The position numbers and the translations under genes are program-made. Of a stretch of DNA of 64,000 bases, positions 13,224 to 21,489 are shown in pieces. Each line of letters opens with the position of its first letter. Position 1 is the stretch's first letter. The notes under the pieces were generated by a model. The model was given only the letters and a program-made list of their open reading frames with translations, did no database searches and was not told the origin of the DNA. Source of the DNA: DASVHS01 sp035468985 (GTDB taxonomy: Bacteria > Acidobacteriota > Thermoanaerobaculia > Gp7-AA8); assembly GCA_035468985.1 (NCBI GenBank), contig DATISF010000038.1, positions 1 to 64,000 on the forward strand, read 5' to 3'.

Positions 13224-14189
13224 TCACGACCACAGCTCGTCGAAGCGCTGCCAGACGCGGGCGCTCGCGTCGAGGTCGGGCCGGATCTCGATGACCGCGC
13301 GGCCGGCATCGCGATTGTTGTAGGCGAGCCCCCACATCGTTGCCCACGGCTCGAACGAAAGCGTGTGCGAGTTCTCGATCAGGCGCTCGCGCGTCTCGGC
13401 CGGGAGCGCGCGCAACGACGGGACGCGCGAGAAAATCCTGCCGCCGCCGTTGTTGATGATGTGGACCTGGAATTCGATCGCCGGATCGAGCTGCGGCACG
13501 ATCCACGGCGCGTTCATGTCGTACAACGCCGTCAGATCGCCGACGATCGCCACGTTGAGCGCATCGGGCGAGCACCAGCCGAAAAATGTCGAGAGCTGGC
13601 CGTCGATGCCGTTTGCGCCGCGATTCGCCTCGATCGTGAAGCCGCGATCCTCGCGCGTGGCCACGAGATCCCACTCGCGAACCGGAAGGCTGTTGCCGAG
13701 ATAGACACGCGTGCCGTGCGGCAGGTCGCGCGAGAGCGAGCGGATCAACGCCAGCTCCGACTCCGGCTCCACTTCGAGAATGCGATCGAGGCGCTCGGCA
13801 CGATCGCGGTCGCGCGCGGCCAGGAACTCGTCGCGATCGATCGGCTCGATGTCGCGCGGCAGCTTGTCGAGCCCGTGCACCTCACCGCGCGAGAGGCCTC
13901 GAAACGGCAGAGCGCTGTAGCTGACGACCCGCATCTCGCGCATCGACTCGTCGAGATCGCGCCAGAAGCGGACGGCCGGCACGTTCCCGACGCGGATGAC
14001 GCGCGTGAATCCGGCGGAGGCCAGGATCCGCTCGTTGCGAAGCAGCAACGGGGCGAGCTGCACATCCTCGCGCAACCCGGACAGCGGCTCCGCATACACC
14101 GGCGCATTCAGCCGCAGCGCGAACTCGCGCACGCGATCGCGTTCGCCGCGCGCCAAACCGCCGATCAGGACCAACGGTTTGTCACTCAT
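13224..14189 (-). CDS. menD: MenD C-terminal part (central and ThDP-binding domains)
   Basis: 321 aa. Corresponds to the middle and ThDP-binding domains of SEPHCHC synthase. The ThDP-proximal text GTRVYLGNSLPVREWD, the ANRGANGIDGQLSTFFG segment and VGDLTALYDMNA with the downstream INNGGGRIFS (Mg-diphosphate site) are all present. The PYR-like N-terminal domain is encoded by the preceding ORF (14182-14685), and the ATG here overlaps that ORF's TGA. The two ORFs together are 488 aa, somewhat shorter than the usual roughly 550 because the linker between domains is missing. This looks like a natural split at a domain boundary, or a single frameshift. Confidence 0.88.
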   Translation of the reverse strand: MSDKPLVLIGGLARGERDRVREFALRLNAPVYAEPLSGLREDVQLAPLLLRNERILASAGFTRVIRVGNVPAVRFWRDLDESMREMRVVSYSALPFRGLSRGEVHGLDKLPRDIEPIDRDEFLAARDRDRAERLDRILEVEPESELALIRSLSRDLPHGTRVYLGNSLPVREWDLVATREDRGFTIEANRGANGIDGQLSTFFGWCSPDALNVAIVGDLTALYDMNAPWIVPQLDPAIEFQVHIINNGGGRIFSRVPSLRALPAETRERLIENSHTLSFEPWATMWGLAYNNRDAGRAVIEIRPDLDASARVWQRFDELWS

Positions 14190-14685
14190 CGATGAGCGGC
14201 TCGTCGAACTCGGCGTTCAGATGCAACGGCGTCTTGCAGCTCCAGCCCTCGAGCGAGGTCGCCGCGTACGGACCGAAGATGCCGATCTGCTCGATCGCCT
14301 GCGGCGCACCCGTTCCGCGATAACGCTCCGGACGATCGGCGGTGATGAGAACGAGCGGCAGGCCGGAGTAATGCGCTTCGATGACGGCCGGGAGAAGCTC
14401 GGCCACCGCCGTGCCCGACGTCGTAATGACCGCCGCGGGATGGCCGGTCGATTTCACACGGCCGAGCGCGAAGAACGCAGCGGAGCGTTCGTCGACAAAC
14501 GAAAACAACGTCATCCTGAGCGAAGCGAAGGAGCTCGACGGTTCAGATGCTTCGCTGCGCTCAGCATGACGTGCCAGCACGGCGATCAACGGGCTGTTGC
14601 GCGACCCCGCACACACGCAAAAATCCTGCGCTCCGAGGTCACGCACCTGCTGGACGAGCCGCCGCGCGCGCTCGAGGTTCGTCAT
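14182..14685 (-). CDS. menD: MenD N-terminal part (PYR domain) with an in-frame palindromic insert
   Basis: 167 aa. Contains the MenD opening CAGSRNSPL, the Glu-bearing FVDERSAAFFALG (cofactor-activating Glu), TTSGTAVAELLPAVIEA and ITADRPERYRGTGAPQAIEQ. It ends at the domain boundary and overlaps the next ORF. Between ARH and FVDERS lies an extra peptide (HAERSEASEPSSSFASLRMT). It is encoded by a 63-bp palindromic repeat at 14509-14571 that also occurs between genes elsewhere in the window. The start ATG overlaps the menF stop. Confidence 0.88.
   Translation of the reverse strand: MTNLERARRLVQQVRDLGAQDFCVCAGSRNSPLIAVLARHAERSEASEPSSSFASLRMTLFSFVDERSAAFFALGRVKSTGHPAAVITTSGTAVAELLPAVIEAHYSGLPLVLITADRPERYRGTGAPQAIEQIGIFGPYAATSLEGWSCKTPLHLNAEFDEPLIDE
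14509..14571. repeat. Family A palindromic repeat inserted in frame in menD
   Basis: Imperfect inverted repeat: left arm CGTCATCCTGAGCGAAGCGAAG, right arm TTCGCTGCGCTCAGCATGACG. It is 63 bp, a multiple of three, so the menD frame is kept. The same arms occur at 25462-25538, 40004-40141, 49886-50066 and 50347-50416. Confidence 0.85.
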
Positions 14686-15725
14686 GTCCAGGCTTCGACC
14701 GCCGCGCCGGTTCCGAACAGCGCCTTCACCTGTTCACGCTTCTGCCGCAGCTCCTCGAATTCGGACTCCAGCGCGCTCTCGGCGATCACTCCCGCACCCG
14801 ACCCGATGCGAATCGAGGTTCCGCTCCACTCGATGTTGCGGATCCCGACCAGCGCGAGCGCATATCGCCCCTCGCGCTCCAGGCCGAACGGCGCGCCGAA
14901 TGCGCGGCGTTGCGCATCGCGATCGGCCTCGCGCAGCCATCGCTCGCCCGCTTCGGTCCGCGGCCAGACGCCGAGCGCCGCCGTCGGATGAAGCCGGCGC
15001 ACCATCTCTGCGAACGACATCCGCTCGCTCCCGCTCTCGCGGAAGAAAATCGGCGTGACCAGATGCGCGATGCGCGGCAGCTGCATGATGCCGAGCGCGC
15101 CGATCTCGACGTTGCCGAACGGAGCGAGGCGGCGGGCGATGTCCTCGACGACGAAACGGTGCTCGCGAAGCTCTTTGTGATCGCGCATGAGCTCCGCCGC
15201 GCGGCTGATCGGGCGCGTTCCGGCGAGCGCCATCGTCGAGTAGCCGAGGCCGTGGGTCTGGAAGAGGATCTCGGGCGCGGCGCCGGCTATCGATCGGCCA
15301 TCGATCGAGCAACCGTATGCGTAGAGGCCGCGCGGAAGCGAGGTGAGGCGGGCGATTGCGTATGGCCAAACTGAGGCCTCAGGCCTCAGGCCTCCGGCCT
15401 CGAACACCACGGGAACGATCTTCTGGAAATCGCCTCGAGCGATGCCTTGCTGCGCCGATTCGAACAGCGGTGCGAATTCCCTCGGCTCGACCGGGCTCCA
15501 CTCGATCTCGGGGACGACTTCCTTTCCGAGGCGCTGGGCGAGCTCTTCGATCGCGATTTCTTCCCAGGTGGCGGGGTGCCGCCAGGGCTTCGCCTCGTCG
15601 AGAAAGAAGTCGGTGATGAAGAACGCCGGCCGGTCGGGGCGGCGGAACGGCAGCCGCTCGAACGGTCCCCAGCCCACGAAAACGCGCCCGGGAGCGGTCT
15701 GGATAAATGCGAAGTCGAGCGCCAC
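14682..15725 (-). CDS. menF: isochorismate synthase (MenF)
   Basis: 347 aa chorismate-utilising enzyme that makes isochorismate, the entry step to menaquinone. The family blocks are FQKIVPV (near residue 100), ALAGTRPISR, DHKELREHRFVVEDI, HPTAALGVWPR and the C-terminal IRIGSGAGVIAESALESEFEE with the Mg-binding glutamates. A short repeat-derived peptide (AGGLRPEAS) follows KIVPVVFE. The N-terminal region is shorter than in E. coli MenF. The gene is the first of the minus-strand men operon and diverges from menG with a 31-bp gap. Confidence 0.92.
   Translation of the reverse strand: MALDFAFIQTAPGRVFVGWGPFERLPFRRPDRPAFFITDFFLDEAKPWRHPATWEEIAIEELAQRLGKEVVPEIEWSPVEPREFAPLFESAQQGIARGDFQKIVPVVFEAGGLRPEASVWPYAIARLTSLPRGLYAYGCSIDGRSIAGAAPEILFQTHGLGYSTMALAGTRPISRAAELMRDHKELREHRFVVEDIARRLAPFGNVEIGALGIMQLPRIAHLVTPIFFRESGSERMSFAEMVRRLHPTAALGVWPRTEAGERWLREADRDAQRRAFGAPFGLEREGRYALALVGIRNIEWSGTSIRIGSGAGVIAESALESEFEELRQKREQVKALFGTGAAVEAWT
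15371..15402. repeat. Family C GC-rich palindromic repeat inside menF
   Basis: The plus strand reads CTGAGGCCTCAGGCCTCAGGCCTCCGGCCTCG as successive overlapping palindromes built on GGCCTCAGGCC. Related copies occur twice in thrC (19890-19921 and 20051-20086). It adds about ten residues to MenF without breaking the frame. Confidence 0.7.
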
Positions 15726-15756
15726 GGCGCGATTTTATGCGTAAGATCGCGCCCCT

Positions 15757-16452
15757 GTGACGCATTCAGGGCCTGAGCCCGCCACGATCCAGAGCATGTT
15801 CGCGTCGATCGCGAAGCGCTACGACCGCGCCAATACGGTTCTGTCGGCGGGCGTGCATCACCGCTGGCGCCGGCAGACAGTGCGCTGGTCGGATGCGCGT
15901 CCGGGCGATTCGGTGCTCGACTGCGCGACCGGCACGGGCGATCTGGCCATCGCCTTCAAGACGGCCGTCGGCAGCGGCCGCGTCGTCGGGAGCGATTTCG
16001 TCCCGGAGATGCTCGACATCGCGCGCCGCAAATCGAGCGAGATCACGTTCGACATCGCCGATGTGACGGCCCTCCCGTACCCGGACGGCTCGTTCGACAT
16101 CAGCTCGATCGCCTTCGGCATCCGGAACGTGCACGACGCGGAACTGGCGGTCAGGGAGCTGGCCCGGGTCGTCCGGAGCGGCGGGCGGGTGATGATCCTC
16201 GAGCTCGGCCGGCCGGCGAACCGCGCGTTCGGTCTTTTTTACGAGCTCTACCGCAGCCGCGTTCTGCCGCATGTCGGCGGCGCGGTCACCGGCCGCAAGC
16301 AGGCGTACGAGTATCTGGAGAGCTCATCGGCGCGCTTCCCGTGCGGCGAAGACTTCGCGCAGATCATGCGCGCGACGGGCCGTTTCGCCTCCGTCGACTG
16401 GAGGCCGCTGACGTTCGGCATCGCCTACCTGTATAAAGGCGTCAAGGTCTAG
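15757..16452 (+). CDS. menG: demethylmenaquinone methyltransferase (MenG/UbiE)
   Basis: 231 aa class I SAM methyltransferase that performs the last step of menaquinone synthesis. It shows the UbiE opening VQSMF/FASIAKRYDRAN-type text and the SAM motif VLDCATGTGDLA. It also has the UbiE signature around YPDGSFDISSIAFGIRNV and the C-terminal YLYKGVK. The frame starts with GTG at 15757; ATG 15796 (MFASIAKRYD) is an alternative but would trim a conserved segment. The thrA start lies 5 nt after its stop, so menG may be the first gene of a menG-thrABC transcript. Confidence 0.95.
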   Translation: MTHSGPEPATIQSMFASIAKRYDRANTVLSAGVHHRWRRQTVRWSDARPGDSVLDCATGTGDLAIAFKTAVGSGRVVGSDFVPEMLDIARRKSSEITFDIADVTALPYPDGSFDISSIAFGIRNVHDAELAVRELARVVRSGGRVMILELGRPANRAFGLFYELYRSRVLPHVGGAVTGRKQAYEYLESSSARFPCGEDFAQIMRATGRFASVDWRPLTFGIAYLYKGVKV

Positions 16453-16456
16453 ATCA

Positions 16457-18988
16457 GTGAAACGCCTCGAGGTCCACAAGTTCGGCGGAGTTGCCGTCGG
16501 CAGCGCCGACGCCGTGCGGACAGCGATGCGGCGTGTGGCTGGTGTCAGAGCACGAGTGGTCGTCGTGGTATCCGCGATGAACGGCATCACCGACCTCCTC
16601 CTCGGCTGTGCGCGCGCGGCGCTCGATGGCGATCGCGACACGTGCCGCCGCGCCACCGCTGAGTTCGAATCGCGCCACATGACTCTCATCGAACAGCTGG
16701 CACCCGATCGCGCGACGGCCGACGAGCTGTTCGCAGTCGTGGACACCGCGACGCAGGAGATGATGTCGATCGCCGAAAGCATCGCCGTGCTGCGCGAGCT
16801 CACGCCCCGCGCGCAGGACGCGATGGTCTCGCGTGGCGAGCGCGTGCTGGCGCGCATCTTCGCGTCGTGTGCGGGCGCCGCGTATGTCGACGCGATGCAC
16901 GTCATCGTCGCCGAGCGCCGCGCCGGAACTCTCTGGCCGAACTTCACGAAATGCGAGCGCGCGGCGAAGAAGCACATCCTGCCGTTGCTCGATCAAGGTG
17001 CCGTGGTCGTCGTTCCCGGTTATCTCGGCAGCGGTGCGGACGGCGAAGTGGTCACCCTGGGCCGCGGGGGCTCCGATTTTTCCGCGGCCATTCTCGCCCG
17101 CAGTCTCACCGCCGATTCGGTGACGCTGTGGAAGGAAGTCGACGGACTGATGACCGCCGATCCCCGCAGCGTGCCCTCCGCACGCGTTCTGCCGGAGCTG
17201 CACTATCGCGAGGCCGCCGAGCTGGCGTTCTACGGCGCGAAGGTTCTCCACCCGCGGACGATGATTCCGCTCGCGGATCGCGGCATCCCGCTGTACGTGC
17301 GCAACGCGTTCCGCGAGCATGGCGGGACGCGCATCTCCGCCGACGCGCAGCCGGGCGAATATCCGGTGAAGGCGCTGACCGCGGTTCACGGACAGGCGCT
17401 GGTCTCCGTCGAAGGCAACGGCATGATCGGCGTGCCCGGCGTCGCCGCGCGCACGTTCGCCGCGCTGGCGGAGGCGGGACATTCGGTTTCGATGATCAGC
17501 CAGGCATCGAGCGAGGCCAGCATCTGCTTCGTCGTGCCCGAGGTCGAGGCCGCGCACGCGGTCGAAGCGCTCGAGGAGGCGTTCCTGCTCGAGCGCAAGA
17601 TGAAGTTCATCGATCGCATCCGCGCCGAGAAGGGCATGGCTCTCGTTGCCGTCGTCGGTCTCGGCATGCGCGGCCGTCCCGGCATCGCCGCGCGCACGTT
17701 CTCCGCGCTCTCATCGGAGCGCGTGAACGTGCATGCGATCGCCCAGGGCTCGTCCGAGCTGAACATCACCGCCACGATCGCGGAGAAGGACGTGACGCGC
17801 GCGCTGCTGGCACTGCACGCGGAGTATCAGCTCGACAAGATCCGTCCGCTCGCCGACACCTCCGGGCGGGAGTCGAAAGTCAGCTTCCTTGGCTTCGGAC
17901 AGATCGGCCGCGCGCTGGCACGCCAGCTCGTCGCGCAGGAGAAACATCTTCGCGCCGACCTCGGCGTCGACATCAAAATCGTCGCCGTGGCCGATCGCTC
18001 CGGCATCAAGGTCGAAGAGAAGGGATTCAAGCCGGAGGAGCTCGAAGAGATTGCCGAACGGAAGGAATCGGGCGGACGCCTGTTCGACGGACGCTCGCCG
18101 CTCACGCTCGCGCAACTGCAGTCGATGATGCGCAACGAGCTGTGGCTCCTGCCGTCGCACCGGCCCATCCTCGTCGATCTCACGTCGGAGGAGACCGCGC
18201 CGCTGATCCAGGAAGCGCTCGAGCAGGGATTCCACATCGTGCTGGCGAACAAGAAGCCGCTGGCCGTTGCCCAGATCGAGTACGACCGCCTGATGCAGAC
18301 CGCGCGCGATCGCGGGCTGGCCTTGCGATACGAGGCCACCGCCGGTGCGGGGCTGCCGGTGCTCGACACGCTGGCCAAACTTCAGGAGTCCGGCGACCGC
18401 GTCGACACGATCCTCGGCTGCTTCTCCGGAACGCTCGGGTACATCATGACCGCGCTCGAAGACGGCGTCGCGTTTTCCGAGGCGGTGAAGCAGGCGTGGA
18501 AACTCGGGTACACGGAACCCGATCCGCGCGACGATCTCTCCGGCACCGACGTCGCGCGCAAGGCCCTGATCCTGGCACGCACGCTCGGCCGCTCGCTGGA
18601 ACTTTCCGACATCAAGGTCGAGCCGCTGTTCGGCCGCGAAGTCGACAGCGACGATCCGGCGACGTTCGTCTCGAACCTGAAGAAACTCGATGACGAGCTG
18701 CGGCGCCGCGTCGAGCGCGCACGCAAAGAGAAAAAGGTGCTGCGCTACGTCGCCAAGATCGCCAGGAGCATTCGCGTCGGCATCGAGGAAGTCGATCGCG
18801 GCTCGCCGATGGGCGGGCTGCACGGCACCGACAATCAGATCGTCATCTACTCGAAACGCTACAAGACGAATCCGCTCGTCGTCACTGGGCCCGGCGCAGG
18901 GGCGGAAGTCACGGCGGCGGGGGTGCTGAACGACATCGTCGCCATCACCACGCAGGAGAGACGGCGCGTCCCGCGCCGGCGAAAATGA
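16457..18988 (+). CDS. thrA: bifunctional aspartokinase / homoserine dehydrogenase (ThrA)
   Basis: 843 aa. N-terminal aspartate kinase domain (KFGGVAVGSADAV at residues 8-20, GRGGSDFSAA near 205). Two ACT regions follow at roughly 305-450 (VSVEGNGMIGVPGVAARTF and VAVVGLGMRGRPGIAARTF). The C-terminal homoserine dehydrogenase starts near 475 with the Rossmann motif FLGFGQIGRALARQL, then ANKKPLA, ATAGAGLPVLDTL and GTLGYIM. It catalyses the first and third steps from aspartate to homoserine. The ACT pair suggests allosteric control by threonine, by family knowledge. GTG start, with the stop overlapping thrB by 4 nt. Confidence 0.96.
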   Translation: MKRLEVHKFGGVAVGSADAVRTAMRRVAGVRARVVVVVSAMNGITDLLLGCARAALDGDRDTCRRATAEFESRHMTLIEQLAPDRATADELFAVVDTATQEMMSIAESIAVLRELTPRAQDAMVSRGERVLARIFASCAGAAYVDAMHVIVAERRAGTLWPNFTKCERAAKKHILPLLDQGAVVVVPGYLGSGADGEVVTLGRGGSDFSAAILARSLTADSVTLWKEVDGLMTADPRSVPSARVLPELHYREAAELAFYGAKVLHPRTMIPLADRGIPLYVRNAFREHGGTRISADAQPGEYPVKALTAVHGQALVSVEGNGMIGVPGVAARTFAALAEAGHSVSMISQASSEASICFVVPEVEAAHAVEALEEAFLLERKMKFIDRIRAEKGMALVAVVGLGMRGRPGIAARTFSALSSERVNVHAIAQGSSELNITATIAEKDVTRALLALHAEYQLDKIRPLADTSGRESKVSFLGFGQIGRALARQLVAQEKHLRADLGVDIKIVAVADRSGIKVEEKGFKPEELEEIAERKESGGRLFDGRSPLTLAQLQSMMRNELWLLPSHRPILVDLTSEETAPLIQEALEQGFHIVLANKKPLAVAQIEYDRLMQTARDRGLALRYEATAGAGLPVLDTLAKLQESGDRVDTILGCFSGTLGYIMTALEDGVAFSEAVKQAWKLGYTEPDPRDDLSGTDVARKALILARTLGRSLELSDIKVEPLFGREVDSDDPATFVSNLKKLDDELRRRVERARKEKKVLRYVAKIARSIRVGIEEVDRGSPMGGLHGTDNQIVIYSKRYKTNPLVVTGPGAGAEVTAAGVLNDIVAITTQERRRVPRRRK

Positions 18989-19890
18989 CGACCGTTTTCT
19001 CGCCCGGATCCATCGGCAACGTCGGCCCCGGCTTCGACGTTCTGGGACTGGCGTTCGAAGGCGCAGGCGACAAGGTCACGGTCACGTTGACCGATGGAGC
19101 GGCGCGCGTGGAGTCGATCACCGGGCGCGATGCGTCACTGCTGCCGCGCGATCCCACGGAAAACGTGACGGCAATCGCCGCGAGCGCCTGGCTGCGCGAA
19201 GCCGGCATCCGCAAGCAGCCGGTCGTCTCGATCGAGAAAGGGCTCGCTGTCGCGGGCGGGATGGGCGGGAGCGCCGCGAGCGCGGTGGGAGGAGCGCTTG
19301 CCGCGTGCCTCGCCGCGGGCGCAAGGCCTGAGCCGAAGGCGATCATGGAGGCTGCGCTCGAAGCGGAATCGATCGTCGCCGGGCGTCATCTCGACAACAT
19401 TGCCGCCTCGACCCTCGGCGGACTGGCGATCACGTTGTCGGTCGATCCGATCGACGCGATCTCGGTGCCCGCACCCGCGCAGTGGCGCGTGGTGCTGCTG
19501 ACGCCGCGCGTGCGCATCGAGACGAAAAAGGCGCGCGAGATTCTTCCGGCGCATTGGGATCGCGCCTCCTGGACGCGGCAAATGGCCAGCACGACCGCCC
19601 TCGCGTACGCGTTCGCGACTGCCGACGCGCAGCTCGTCAGGCGGGCGCTCGACGACCGCTATGCCGAGCCGATCCGCGCCGATCTCATTCCGAACTTTCG
19701 CGATGTGAAACGCGCCGCTCTCGATGCCGGCGCCCTCGGCTGCTCCATCAGCGGATCGGGGCCGACGATTTTCGCCCTCACCACCGACAACGACGCCCGG
19801 GTCGCCGAGGCCATGCGCGCGGCGATGCGTGAGGTTCCGTGCGATGTGCATGCGGGGATGATCTCGAAGCGGGGAGCGCACGCCATATGA
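18985..19890 (+). CDS. thrB: homoserine kinase (ThrB)
   Basis: 301 aa GHMP kinase that phosphorylates homoserine. The N-terminal SPGSIGNVGPGFDVLGLAF is diagnostic. The ATP-binding loop is GLAVAGGMGGSAASAVGG (residues 85-105) and the C-terminal motif is GCSISGSGPTIFAL. It overlaps thrA and thrC by four bases each (ATGA), so thrABC is translationally coupled. Confidence 0.96.
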   Translation: MTTVFSPGSIGNVGPGFDVLGLAFEGAGDKVTVTLTDGAARVESITGRDASLLPRDPTENVTAIAASAWLREAGIRKQPVVSIEKGLAVAGGMGGSAASAVGGALAACLAAGARPEPKAIMEAALEAESIVAGRHLDNIAASTLGGLAITLSVDPIDAISVPAPAQWRVVLLTPRVRIETKKAREILPAHWDRASWTRQMASTTALAYAFATADAQLVRRALDDRYAEPIRADLIPNFRDVKRAALDAGALGCSISGSGPTIFALTTDNDARVAEAMRAAMREVPCDVHAGMISKRGAHAI

Positions 19891-21125
19891 AGGCCTCGGG
19901 CCTCAGGCCGCGGGCCTCGGAGTGGCTTGCCTGCATCTCGTGCGGCAAGCGCTTCGACGTGACGGAGATTCGCTACACGTGCGATTGCGGCGGACTGCTG
20001 TCCGTTGAACGCGATGAAGTGCCTCGAGACACGAAACTGTTCGATGATCGCGTCCGCGGCCCGCGGCCCGAAGCCCGAGGCCTCGGTTTGAGCGGCGTCT
20101 GGCGCTTTCGCGAAGCCGTCCTGAACGTTCCCGACGATCAGATCATCACGCACCCCGAAGGCGGTACCCGACTCTACGAACGCGAAGGACTCTTCTTCAA
20201 ACATGAAGGCGAGAATCCCACCGGCTCGTTCAAGGATCGCGGGATGACCGTGGCGATGACGCAGGCGGTGCGCCTCGGTGCGCGAGCGGTGGCGTGCGCG
20301 TCGACCGGAAACACGAGCGCGTCGCTGGCCGCATACGCCGCGCAGGCCAAGGTGCGCGCGATCGTGTTCGTGCCCGCCGGCAAAGTCGCGAGCGGAAAGC
20401 TCGCCCAGACGCTCGCCTACGGCGCGACCTGTCTGCAGATCCGCGGCGATTTCGATGCGGCGATGCAGCTGGTGCTCGACGCGTCGAAGAAGCTCGGCAT
20501 CTATCTCGTCAACTCGATCAATCCGTTCCGCATCGAAGGGCAGAAGACGATCGTGTGGGAGCTGCTGCAGGATCTCGGCTGGAACGCGCCCGACTGGATC
20601 GTCGTCCCCGCCGGAAATCTCGGCAACACGAGCGCATTCGGGAAAGCGCTGCGGGAAGCGCGCGAAGCGGGATGGATCGATCGCGTCCCGCGGCTGGCGT
20701 CGATTCAAGCAAGCGGCGCGAATCCGTTCTACCGCAGTTACCGGGACCGGTTCGGAGAAAGGCATCGCGTGGCGGCGGAGACGATCGCCAGCGCCATCCG
20801 CATCGGCGATCCGGTGAGCCACGACCGCGCCGTCGCCGCGATCCGCTACACCGGCGGCGTCGTCGAAGAAGTCACGGACGCCCAAATCATGAGCGCCAAG
20901 CGTGACATCGACGGGATGGGAATCGGCTGCGAGCCCGCGTCCGCGGCCACGCTGGCCGGAGTGCGCAAGCTTCGCGCGTCAGGTGTCATGCACAACGGCG
21001 AGCGCATCGTGTGCGTCCTGACCGGACACATGCTGAAGGACACGGACGCGATCCTGCGCGATCCCGCCGGACGATCGATCGAGATCGAGCCGACGATCGA
21101 CGCCGTCGAACGCGCGCTCAAATGA
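19887..21125 (+). CDS. thrC: threonine synthase (ThrC) carrying two palindromic-repeat peptides
   Basis: 412 aa PLP enzyme converting O-phosphohomoserine to threonine. N-terminal zinc-ribbon-like text CISCGKRF...CDCGG is followed by NPTGSFKDRG with the PLP lysine, ASTGNTSASLAAYAA (phosphate cup) and PAGNLGNTSAFGKAL. The start ATG overlaps the thrB stop. The codons right after ATG (KASGLRPRASE) and again at residues 56-67 (RGPRPEARGLGL) are encoded by GC-rich palindromic repeats of the same family as in menF. Both keep the frame. Otherwise length is normal for the group. Confidence 0.95.
   Translation: MKASGLRPRASEWLACISCGKRFDVTEIRYTCDCGGLLSVERDEVPRDTKLFDDRVRGPRPEARGLGLSGVWRFREAVLNVPDDQIITHPEGGTRLYEREGLFFKHEGENPTGSFKDRGMTVAMTQAVRLGARAVACASTGNTSASLAAYAAQAKVRAIVFVPAGKVASGKLAQTLAYGATCLQIRGDFDAAMQLVLDASKKLGIYLVNSINPFRIEGQKTIVWELLQDLGWNAPDWIVVPAGNLGNTSAFGKALREAREAGWIDRVPRLASIQASGANPFYRSYRDRFGERHRVAAETIASAIRIGDPVSHDRAVAAIRYTGGVVEEVTDAQIMSAKRDIDGMGIGCEPASAATLAGVRKLRASGVMHNGERIVCVLTGHMLKDTDAILRDPAGRSIEIEPTIDAVERALK
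19890..19921. repeat. Family C palindromic repeat at the thrC start
   Basis: The sequence AAGGCCTCGGGCCTCAGGCC and onward (CGCGGGCCTCGG) is built of nested GGCCTCxGGCC palindromes. It begins directly behind the thrC start codon and overlaps the ribosome landing zone, so it could fold over the start. It resembles 15371-15402. Confidence 0.65.
20051..20086. repeat. Family C palindromic repeat inside thrC
   Basis: CGTCCGCGGCCCGCGGCCCGAAGCCCGAGGCCTCGG is a second copy in the same gene, 130 bp after the first. It encodes RGPRPEARGLG between the N-terminal zinc-ribbon-like part and the catalytic domain, a likely linker. Confidence 0.65.
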
Positions 21126-21128
21126 AAA

Positions 21129-21153
21129 GCGGCGGCCATACTCCGGCCGCCGC
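21129..21153 (+). terminator. Stem-loop after thrC
   Basis: Perfect 9-bp stem GCGGCGGCC / GGCCGCCGC with a 7-nt loop ATACTCC, starting 3 nt after the thrC stop. There is no following T run, so intrinsic termination is uncertain. It may be a weak or Rho-assisted terminator, or a repeat. Confidence 0.5.
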
Positions 21154-21160
21154 CTCATGG

Positions 21161-21209
21161 AGCCCCGGCTTCAGCCGGGGAAGACACCGGCTAAAGCCGG
21201 TGCTCATCC
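21161..21209. repeat. Family E double-hairpin repeat between thrC and the SWIB gene
   Basis: Two adjacent palindromes: CCCCGGCTTCAGCCGGGG and CACCGGCTAAAGCCGGTG, joined by AAGA. It ends 1 bp before the stop codon of the convergent SWIB gene. It could act as a bidirectional transcription end. This type of tandem hairpin is a common dispersed repeat in soil bacteria, from general knowledge; it occurs only once in this window. Confidence 0.7.
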
Positions 21210-21210
21210 A

Positions 21211-21489
21211 TCACGCCTTCAGGTGCTTGTTGACCAGAGCAGTCATCTCGAACATCGAGACCTGCTTCTTGCCGCCGAAGATCTTTTTCAGATTGTCGTC
21301 GGCGTTGATCATGCGCTTGTTCTGCTGATCCTGAAGGCCGTGCTGCTTGATGTAGTCCCAAACCTTCTTGGTCACCTCGCTGCGGGGCATCGGCTTGGCG
21401 CCGATGACCGCGCTGAGGTCCGCACTCGGCGTCACCTCGGCCGCGAGGCCTTTGCCTTTGGAACTGGAACCCTTCTTCGAAGTCGCCAT
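21211..21489 (-). CDS. SWIB/MDM2-domain small basic protein
   Basis: 92 aa. A lysine-rich N-terminal tail (ATSKKGSSSKGKG) precedes a SWIB fold recognisable by MPRSEVTKKVWDYIKQHGLQD, NKRMINADDNLKKIFGGKK and VSMFEMTALVNKHLK. In eukaryotes the domain belongs to chromatin remodellers. In bacteria stand-alone SWIB proteins are mostly uncharacterised and thought to be DNA-associated. A single-gene unit facing thrC, with its own purine-rich RBS (AAAGAGGAGAC) upstream of ATG 21489. Confidence 0.88.
   Translation of the reverse strand: MATSKKGSSSKGKGLAAEVTPSADLSAVIGAKPMPRSEVTKKVWDYIKQHGLQDQQNKRMINADDNLKKIFGGKKQVSMFEMTALVNKHLKA

Noticed and set aside
16867..18693. 608-codon plus-strand frame inside thrA
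   Set aside because: Out-of-frame reading of thrA, with Arg/Ala-rich text and no motifs.
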